DNA of 5,840 nucleotides from Thermodesulfovibrionales bacterium (GTDB lineage: Bacteria > Nitrospirota > Thermodesulfovibrionia > Thermodesulfovibrionales > SM23-35). A program made the translations under genes and the position numbers. The notes under the pieces are model-generated. The model ran no database searches. It was not told the DNA's origin and saw nothing but the letters and a program-made list of their open reading frames with translations. The first letter of the stretch is position 1. The number at the start of each line of letters is the position of its first letter. Positions 1 through 4,701 of the stretch are shown here, in pieces. The stretch is taken from NCBI GenBank assembly GCA_022865525.1, contig JALHSV010000329.1:1-5840 (forward strand). The letters run 5' to 3'.

Positions 1-203
1 GTATGTTCCCGGTTGAACAATATGAAGAGAGTGTTTTCAGGGCTGGTGCTCATGGATATGTGTCAAAAGTAAATCTGTCGAATGAGCTGGTGACAGCACT
101 TCAAAAGATATTCGAGGGGAAGAAATACTTTAGTTCACAATGCATCGGTAATGACAGTGAGAAATCATATGATCAGCGTGATTGCAGTAATTCAATAATA
201 TAG
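1..203 (+). CDS. Response regulator, C-terminal end of receiver domain (partial, 5' end outside window)
   Basis: The open frame enters from the left edge, so the start and the phospho-acceptor Asp are not visible. The visible part matches the alpha4-beta5-alpha5 end of a CheY-like receiver of the NarL/FixJ type: an S-M-F-P-x-E-Q-Y stretch, then G-A-H-G-Y-V-S-K (codons about 45-68), whose Lys is the conserved beta5 lysine, then the alpha5 helix ending in G-K-K-Y-F-S-S. NarL/FixJ proteins normally continue through a linker into a LuxR-type helix-turn-helix. Here only about 21 polar residues follow before TAG at 201-203. The other two plus frames between 136 and 200 show no helix-turn-helix sequence either. 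It is therefore either a single-domain receiver or a truncated regulator. The stop lies 13 bases before the next ATG, with that gene's ribosome binding site in between, so co-transcription is likely. The receiver assignment is firm; the partner kinase and target are unknown. Confidence 0.8.
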   Translation, partial: MFPVEQYEESVFRAGAHGYVSKVNLSNELVTALQKIFEGKKYFSSQCIGNDSEKSYDQRDCSNSII

Positions 204-216
204 AAAGGAGGAAAGC

Positions 217-411
217 ATGGAGGACGGACAGGATGCAACGGAGGTTACCGTGGAACACATAGGATTGCAGGACCTCATTACCGCTGATGCCACTACAGGC
301 AATGAAATGAAGCTGCATCCGGAGGTGCAAGCTGTCCCGACATCGTCAACGGGGCTTGCGAAAGCCTCAAAAACGTTCAAGAGTATCGCCTGTTCATGCA
401 TGAAGAAATAA
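217..411 (+). CDS. Small hypothetical protein, probably frameshifted (coding signal continues in another frame to 443)
   Basis: A strong ribosome binding site (AAAGGAGG, 204-211) lies 5 bases before the ATG at 217, so translation here is credible. The encoded 64 residues show no domain I recognise and no signal peptide or membrane segment. The first part, to about residue 38 (ending L-H-P-E-V-Q-A), has an ordinary mix of residues. The remainder turns into a Ser/Thr/Lys/Ala-rich string, as expected of a wrong frame. From about 330 the frame one base back reads SCPDIVNGACESLKNVQEY and then a charged helix, MHEEIKDILKRQRTY, ending at TAA 441-443. The two frames overlap, both open, over 306-411. 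One lost base would explain the pattern, giving a natural protein of about 75 residues spanning 217-443. A sequencing error, a real inactivating mutation and programmed -1 shifting all remain possible. The next gene starts 28 bases after 443, so the set is operon-like. Confidence 0.5.
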   Translation: MEDGQDATEVTVEHIGLQDLITADATTGNEMKLHPEVQAVPTSSTGLAKASKTFKSIACSCMKK

Positions 412-471
412 AGGATATTTTGAAAAGACAACGGACTTACTAACCAAAAAAAATATAAAGGGGATTTAAGG

Positions 472-906
472 ATGAAAAAATTATCATTATGTCTTATGGT
501 CGTATCAATCGTTACATTAATCGGTTTTGCATATGCAGACGAACCTGCTTCCTGGGGCGGATACAATTACTGTCCTTATTGTGGTAATGATATAGGACCG
601 CACGGCGGTTATGGTATGGGCCCCGGCATGATGGGACAAGGTATGATGGGACGCGGCATGATGGGTGGTCAGGGAATGGGTACTGGCATGATGGGGCGCG
701 GCTACCAGGGACAGAGTCCGGAATGCCAGAAATTCTATGACGAAACTGCCGGGCTCAGGAAGGAATTACACAATAAGGAATTCGAATATTTTGAGGCTGC
801 CCGCAATCCTAAGACGACCGGAGAGGCTTTAATGAAGATAGAAAAAGAGGTCCGGGAGTTCCAGGAAAAGATCTACGCAAAAGGCCCTATCGGCTGCTGG
901 CAGTAA
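472..906 (+). CDS. Secreted Met/Gly-rich protein with Spy/CpxP-like helical tail (periplasmic metal-binding type)
   Basis: The protein has 144 residues. Residues 1-22 form a Sec signal peptide: M-K-K, a hydrophobic core, then A-Y-A before Asp23. The mature protein starts with a Tyr/Gly stretch holding a C-P-Y-C pair (Cys34, Cys37). Next comes a Gly-Met repeat (residues 49-77, ten Met), then a charged helical tail from Ser82 containing E-C-Q-K-F-Y-D-E-T and K-I-E-K-E-V-R-E-F, plus Cys85 and Cys142. Short helical periplasmic proteins of the Spy/CpxP/ZraP group (periplasmic heavy-metal sensor or LTXXQ type) share this plan. Clustered Met and paired Cys suit soft metals such as Cu(I), but metal binding here is inference. 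The ATG at 472 is supported by AAAGGGG about 9 bases upstream and by the signal peptide starting exactly there. It is likely co-transcribed with the genes on both sides. The export call is firm and the function moderate. Confidence 0.75.
   Translation: MKKLSLCLMVVSIVTLIGFAYADEPASWGGYNYCPYCGNDIGPHGGYGMGPGMMGQGMMGRGMMGGQGMGTGMMGRGYQGQSPECQKFYDETAGLRKELHNKEFEYFEAARNPKTTGEALMKIEKEVREFQEKIYAKGPIGCWQ
616..702 (+). repeat. In-frame Gly-Met repeat tract
   Basis: Imperfect direct repeats of about 15 bases, built on GGCATGATGGG, encode G-M-M-G-x-G units inside the secreted protein at 472-906. Clear copies of the core begin near 625, 640, 655 and 685, with a shorter variant (GGAATGGG) between the last two. 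The residues between Met pairs vary (Pro, Gln, Arg, Thr), and codons vary between copies (GGC/GGT). The tract is therefore partly diverged rather than freshly expanded. Arrays of this kind can change copy number by slippage between strains. Confidence 0.7.
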
Positions 907-962
907 GAGTAAAAAATGGAAAAATGTCCTGGCACTGTAAAAAACATATCAAAGGAGGATGT

Positions 963-1223
963 ATGGGATACACAAACGTAGCATTAAAGGACAAGATTAT
1001 GGAGATGTACCCGGAAATTGCCAAGCACGGGATTTCAGTCAGTCTTGATTTTGACACCACAAAGAATGCCTATATTGTAAAGTTCAGGAAAGACAAACAT
1101 GAACTGACAACTCACCTTGAGAAGAAGGACGCCGATGATTGCATGGGCGGGATCAAGTGTGTCTACCTTGGTGTTCAGGTAGGGCAGTTTATAAAGAATT
1201 TTGAAATAATCGAAAAGCAATGA
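963..1223 (+). CDS. Conserved-type small hypothetical protein, 86 residues
   Basis: I do not recognise a named family. The frame is open from 924, but the ATG at 963 is chosen because AGGAGG (953-958) sits 4 bases before it, while 924 has no ribosome binding site. The 86-residue product has no signal peptide or membrane segment, so it is probably cytosolic. It opens with an amphipathic helix (V-A-L-K-D-K-I-M-E-M-Y-P-E-I). Two beta-like strands follow (I-S-V-S-L-D-F-D and N-A-Y-I-V-K-F-R-K), then H-E-L-T-T-H-L-E-K-K-D-A-D-D-C, a second Cys in I-K-C (Cys60 and Cys66), and a hydrophobic C-terminal segment (V-Y-L-G-V-Q-V-G-Q-F-I). This order suggests a compact alpha/beta fold. It starts 56 bases after the secreted Met-rich gene and shares its terminator. 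Codon use and the strong ribosome binding site make it a real gene; its role is unknown. Confidence 0.75.
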   Translation: MGYTNVALKDKIMEMYPEIAKHGISVSLDFDTTKNAYIVKFRKDKHELTTHLEKKDADDCMGGIKCVYLGVQVGQFIKNFEIIEKQ

Positions 1224-1260
1224 ATAAATCCTGAAGCACTGTTGCAGGATTTATTTGTTC
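1223..1260 (+). terminator. Rho-independent-type terminator closing the left operon
   Basis: AATAAATCCTG (1223-1233) pairs perfectly with CAGGATTTATT (1245-1255), an 11-bp stem around an 11-base loop, followed by T-rich TTTATTTGTTC. The stem begins on the last base of the TGA stop codon (1221-1223). It is AT-rich at its base, so its strength is uncertain. It separates the small-protein operon from the pheT promoter. The other strand also ends in a T-rich run, so weak two-way action is possible. Confidence 0.65.
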
Positions 1261-1287
1261 ATACGCGCTGAATCTTCTCTCGTCCCC

Positions 1288-1317
1288 TTGTCAATCCTTG
1301 TTCTGCACAGATATAAT
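1288..1317 (+). promoter_or_regulatory. Sigma70-type promoter for pheT
   Basis: TTGTCA (1288-1293) and a perfect TATAAT (1312-1317) are separated by 18 bases. The first base of the pheT ATG is at 1325, just 8 bases after the -10 box. Transcription would therefore be expected to start at or next to the A of the start codon. No Shine-Dalgarno sequence lies before 1325, which fits a leaderless message. Confidence 0.6.
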
Positions 1318-1324
1318 ACACGCC

Positions 1325-3397
1325 ATGCGTGTTCCCTATACATGGCTCAAGGAGTTCATAGAATTCAGCGATCCACCTGAAGACGTTGCCGACAGGCTCA
1401 CGATGACAGGGCTTGAAGTTGAAGGAGCAGAGTCTGTAGAAGGCGACACTATTTTTGAAGTGAATGTCACACCGAACAGGCCGGATTGTCTCAGTATTTT
1501 GGGTATAGCGAGAGAATTAGCAGCAGTCTTGAAGAGCCCACTGAAAATTCCGCTTTGTGAATTCCAAGGCGTGCAGCCTGCTTCTGAATATTCGGTAGAG
1601 ATTTTGAATCCCGACCTCTGTAACCGATATACAGGAAGGGTGATAACCGGTGTTAGGATCTCTGATTCGCCTGAATGGATTCAAAAACGGCTTGAAAAAT
1701 GCGGTATCCGTTCGATCAATAATATTGTTGATATCACAAACTATGTGCTTCTGGAGTTCGGCCATCCCCTCCATGCATTTGATGCTGACTTGCTCGCTAT
1801 GAAAAAAGTGAGGGTTGGTTCTCCGGATACAATACAAGGACAGTTGCAACAAACAAAAATGCAGACCCTCGATGGTATAGAACGCGAGATCCCTCATGAC
1901 TCACTATTGATATGGGATGCAGACAAGCCGATCGCTGTTGCGGGAGTCATGGGTGGTATGAATACGGAGGTGACTGATAGGACAAACAAGGTCTTTCTCG
2001 AAAGCGCCTATTTTGATCCGGTTTCAATACGGAAGACATCAAAAAAACTTGGCCTGACCAGTGAATCTTCCTACCGGTTCGAAAGAGGGACGGATATCGA
2101 ATTCCTTGAAAAGGCCTTAGATCGTGCTGCACGATTAATGCAAGAAGTTGCAGGCGGGACAGTCCATGCCATCATAGATGAGTATCCGGCTAAATATGTA
2201 CCTGAACCGATTGCAGTCCGGCATGAAAGGATTAACAGGATTCTGGGCACAAGGCTCACCCATACCGATATGATCGAAATTCTGAAGAGACTGGGTATAG
2301 TCTCAGAAGTGAAGGGTGAGGAGATTGTCATATGCCCACCTGCATACAGACGCGATATGAGCAGAGAAATTGACGTGGCTGAAGAGATAGCACGGATATA
2401 CGGCTATGACAGGATTCTCACAACAGTGCCCAGAAGTTCTCTTTCATCAGGCCGATTGAGCAAAAGAGCACTCCATATCCAGAGAATCCGTGAAACTATG
2501 AGAAAAGCAGGTCTTACCGAAGTTATCAATTACAGTTTTATGAACATGCCGAGTCTTGACACCGTTGGTATTCCTGATTCCGACAAGCGGCGGAATGTAG
2601 TTGCCATCAGCAATCCCCTCAGCCAGGATGAATGTCTTTTGCGAACGACCTTGGCTCCTGCCCTGATCTCAAATCTGAAATACAATCTTGACAGAGGGTT
2701 GAAGGAAATACGTTTCTTCGAGATATCCAGAATCTTCGAAAATACCGGGCACCCACTTCCCTCGGAGGAATTAAGACTTGGAGGGATATGGTATAAGGAG
2801 AAATCTCCTGCACTCTGGAAAGAGGATGCATCTGGTTTCTATGTCGTAAAAGGCGCATTGGAATCACTCTTCGGAGAATTAAAAGTAAGCACGTATTCAT
2901 TTATACCTTCTTCAGAGCCATTTTTACGCATAGGGCGATCAGCTGATATCGTTGTCTCAGGTTCGCGGGTTGGGTATATAGGCGTGCTCGGTCCTGATGT
3001 TGTAGCAAAACTTGATTTAAAAAAGCAAAAGCCGGAAGTTGTTCTTTTTGAACTCACCCTTGATCTGCTTTTGACATCTGTACCTGATTCGATACAATTC
3101 AGCCCCGTTGCGAAATATCCTTCAGTTGAACGCGATATTGCCATTGTGCTTGATGAAACGATTCCGTCCTCCCGTGTTCAGGAAATAATCAGAACTTTCC
3201 CCACAGAACTGATCGAGGAGGTTTCGGTATTTGATTATTTCAAGGGAGGCAATATCCCTGAGGGCAAGAAAAGTCTCGCATTCAATATCATCTACAGAGC
3301 TCAAGACAGAACCCTCACGGACGAGGAAATTGAAGGCCTTCATGCTGAGTTGGTGAAAAATATTCTTGAAAAGACAGAGGGGGAACTGAGGACATAG
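1325..3397 (+). CDS. pheT: Phenylalanyl-tRNA synthetase beta subunit, short form without the OB-fold tRNA-binding domain
   Basis: This is the beta chain of the alpha2-beta2 enzyme that charges tRNA-Phe in the cytosol and edits mischarged Tyr. The frame is open from a TTG at 1298, but the ATG at 1325 gives the family's usual opening (M-R-V-P-Y-T-W-L-K-E-F), so the product is 690 residues. The domains in order are: B1, with T-G-L-E-V-E-G (residues 28-34) and V-T-P-N-R-P-D-C-L (48-56); the B3/B4 editing region (about 92-281), with G-H-P-L-H-A-F-D (146-153) and S-S-Y-R-F-E-R-G-T-D (248-257); B5 (about 292-362), with Y-R-R-D and I-A-R-I-Y-G-Y-D; the B6/B7 synthetase-like core; and the C-terminal FDX-ACB anticodon-binding domain (592-690). 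Typical bacterial PheT is near 800 residues. The missing length is the EMAP-type OB fold (B2) that normally sits between the two B1 halves. pheS is not adjacent. Confidence 0.96.
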   Translation: MRVPYTWLKEFIEFSDPPEDVADRLTMTGLEVEGAESVEGDTIFEVNVTPNRPDCLSILGIARELAAVLKSPLKIPLCEFQGVQPASEYSVEILNPDLCNRYTGRVITGVRISDSPEWIQKRLEKCGIRSINNIVDITNYVLLEFGHPLHAFDADLLAMKKVRVGSPDTIQGQLQQTKMQTLDGIEREIPHDSLLIWDADKPIAVAGVMGGMNTEVTDRTNKVFLESAYFDPVSIRKTSKKLGLTSESSYRFERGTDIEFLEKALDRAARLMQEVAGGTVHAIIDEYPAKYVPEPIAVRHERINRILGTRLTHTDMIEILKRLGIVSEVKGEEIVICPPAYRRDMSREIDVAEEIARIYGYDRILTTVPRSSLSSGRLSKRALHIQRIRETMRKAGLTEVINYSFMNMPSLDTVGIPDSDKRRNVVAISNPLSQDECLLRTTLAPALISNLKYNLDRGLKEIRFFEISRIFENTGHPLPSEELRLGGIWYKEKSPALWKEDASGFYVVKGALESLFGELKVSTYSFIPSSEPFLRIGRSADIVVSGSRVGYIGVLGPDVVAKLDLKKQKPEVVLFELTLDLLLTSVPDSIQFSPVAKYPSVERDIAIVLDETIPSSRVQEIIRTFPTELIEEVSVFDYFKGGNIPEGKKSLAFNIIYRAQDRTLTDEEIEGLHAELVKNILEKTEGELRT

Positions 3398-3533
3398 TTT
3401 TGCATTGTACAGCAATGGCATTTATAGAAGTACTTCCGGTTAAAGCTTAATCCAATCTATGTATCTTATGAACGCCTCTGTGTAGAGCTTCTCAATAATG
3501 CTCCCGGTGCTTTTTAAACATTTCTGAAGCAGT

Positions 3534-4298
3534 CTATAAATTAACTTTTAGGCCTTTTGATCTCAAATATTCCTTAACCTGTTTGATACTGAACGTACGA
3601 TAATGAAAAACAGAGGCAGCCAGGAGAATATCCGCACCTCCCTTTGTAACTGCATCAAGAAAATGTTCTAATTTCCCTGCACCACCTGAAGCAACCACCG
3701 GTAATTCAACGGCATCTGAGATCGCCCGTGTGAATTCCAAATCATACCCTGCCTGTGTTCCATCACCATCCATACTTGTGGGAAGGATCACCCCTGCTCC
3801 CAAATCCTGACAGTGCTTAGCCCATTCTACCGCATCTTTCCCTACGGGTTTTGTTCCTCCCGAAACAACGACTTCGAACCCCGAAGGCATCTGTTTGTTT
3901 CTTCTGCCGTCAATAGCAACCGTCACTGTTTGCGAACCATATGCCTTTGATGCCTCTTTGACCAAATCGGGATTCCTGACGGCAGCACTGTTCATCGAAA
4001 CTTTATTTGCTCCTGCCTGCAATACGAGTTCAATGTCTTCCATTGATGCAATGCCGCCTCCTACAGTTAAGGGAATACTGATAACTGAAGAGACATTTTT
4101 TACCCATTCTAATCGTGTCTTGCGGTTTTCTACTGTTGCTGCAATATCAAGCATTGCTAATTCATCGGCTCCCTCTTTTTCATACAGGGCTGCGTTTTCC
4201 ACAGGGTTACCTGCATCTTTCAAATTGATAAAATTTATACCTTTGACTACCCTCCCGTCTTTCATATCAAGACACGGCATGATTTTGATAATGCTCAT
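3534..4298 (-). CDS. hisF: Imidazole glycerol phosphate synthase cyclase subunit (HisF), with altered HisH-facing residues
   Basis: HisF takes ammonia from the HisH glutaminase and turns PRFAR into imidazole glycerol phosphate and AICAR, in histidine synthesis with a branch to purines. The 254-residue product has the normal length and TIM-barrel signatures: P-C-L-D11-M-K-D-G-R-V-V-K-G, L-T-V-G-G-G-I (77-83), N-S-A-A-V, A-I-D130, T-S-M-D177-x-D-G-T and A-S-G-G-A-G (203-208). Both catalytic aspartates (11 and 130) are present. Against the Thermotoga HisF I remember, gate Arg5 is Lys, interface Asp98 is Asn98 and gate Glu167 is Val170. The usual L-L-T-S-x-D-R-D-G is L-P-T-S-M-D-G-D-G, and the loop after Asp130 is three residues longer. 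The start is supported by AAAAGGAGG (4308-4316) 9 bases upstream. hisH and other his genes are not adjacent. It could be a true HisF of a divergent clade or a paralogue with another partner. Confidence 0.92.
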   Translation of the reverse strand: MSIIKIMPCLDMKDGRVVKGINFINLKDAGNPVENAALYEKEGADELAMLDIAATVENRKTRLEWVKNVSSVISIPLTVGGGIASMEDIELVLQAGANKVSMNSAAVRNPDLVKEASKAYGSQTVTVAIDGRRNKQMPSGFEVVVSGGTKPVGKDAVEWAKHCQDLGAGVILPTSMDGDGTQAGYDLEFTRAISDAVELPVVASGGAGKLEHFLDAVTKGGADILLAASVFHYRTFSIKQVKEYLRSKGLKVNL

Positions 4299-4336
4299 GG
4301 ATGTATTCCTCCTTTTGGCAATTTTGACTATTTATC

Positions 4337-4366
4337 ATTATATAGGATTTCTGTACAGAGCGTTAA
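4337..4366 (-). promoter_or_regulatory. Sigma70-type promoter for hisF
   Basis: On the minus strand, TTAACG (4361-4366) and a perfect TATAAT (4337-4342) are 18 bases apart. The start of transcription would be near 4330, giving a leader of about 30 bases that contains the AAAAGGAGG ribosome binding site. The -10 box is perfect and the -35 box is a 4 of 6 match. Confidence 0.55.
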
Positions 4367-4407
4367 CATGCAGTTGTATATGAAATTGTAAAGTTTAAAA
4401 ATGTGGC

Positions 4408-4423
4408 CCCTACTCAGGTAGGG
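4408..4423. promoter_or_regulatory. CCCTAC-N4-GTAGGG palindrome, operator candidate
   Basis: This is a perfect 6-bp inverted repeat around TCAG, in otherwise AT-rich intergenic DNA. It lies about 85 bases upstream of the predicted hisF start and abuts a TTGACG box on the plus strand. Size and placement suit a dimeric regulator such as a LuxR-type activator, but no regulator can be named from the sequence. A short RNA hairpin is the alternative. Confidence 0.4.
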
Positions 4424-4504
4424 TTGACGGGTCCAATAGAAACTCCAAAATAACAGTAAAGGAAATGATAATTATGATCCATCGAATAACCCTATCAATA
4501 TTTT

Positions 4505-4520
4505 TGTGACTCCGGTCACA
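4505..4520. promoter_or_regulatory. CRP/FNR-family binding site candidate (TGTGA-N6-TCACA)
   Basis: TGTGA (4505-4509), six bases, then TCACA (4516-4520) is an exact match to the CRP core, flanked by T-rich sequence on the left and TTATTTT on the right. The related regulator HcpR of sulfate reducers uses a very similar GTGA-N6-TCAC motif. The site is centred at 4512.5, about 190 bases before the peptidase ATG. As RNA it would form a 6-bp hairpin with a UCCG tetraloop closed by C-G, so a structural role is the competing reading. Confidence 0.5.
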
Positions 4521-4701
4521 TTATTTTGGTCTGTATTCCCATATTTTTATTAAGGACGACCAAGATTTTTATTGAGAAAATCGCATTGTTTTCAACGAGG
4601 CTGAGTTTAATTGGATCACTGTTGTATATGGGAAAGAAAGGGGAAGGCGAACGAACAATTATTGGTAAAACTTTCTATCGAATAAAAAAAAGGAGGAGCA
4701 A

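Larger units (their letters stand above)
4299..4701. other. 403-bp divergent intergenic region between hisF and the peptidase gene
   Basis: No convincing gene lies here. From left to right it holds the hisF ribosome binding site and promoter (minus strand), a CCCTAC/GTAGGG palindrome (4408-4423), a weak plus-strand promoter candidate directly abutting it (TTGACG 4424-4429, CAAAAT 4446-4451, spacing 16), a CRP-like palindrome (4505-4520), an AT-rich stretch, and the peptidase's ribosome binding site (AGGAGG, 4691-4696). A frame open from 4526 runs into the peptidase gene but has no ribosome binding site of its own. Confidence 0.6.

Noticed and set aside
192..566. 124-residue minus-strand frame opposite the left operon
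   Set aside because: It lies across three plus-strand genes with good ribosome binding sites and has no ribosome binding site or recognisable protein of its own.
924..962. N-terminal extension of the 86-residue protein (start at 924)
   Set aside because: There is no ribosome binding site before 924, and AGGAGG fits only the ATG at 963. The extra residues are Cys/Lys/Gly-rich and contain the ribosome binding site in their own coding sequence.
1298..1324. TTG start adding nine residues to PheT
   Set aside because: The extension overlaps the promoter -10 box and is absent from the usual PheT start, M-R-V-P-Y-T-W.
3400..3520. Hairpins between pheT and hisF as a shared terminator
   Set aside because: GCATTG/CAATGGC (about 3402-3419) and CTCT-GTGT-AGAG (about 3476-3487) are short or bulged and lack a T-run on either strand. 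No terminator can be supported here.
3895..4383. 162-residue plus-strand frame over hisF
   Set aside because: It is a shadow of the clearly conserved hisF on the minus strand.
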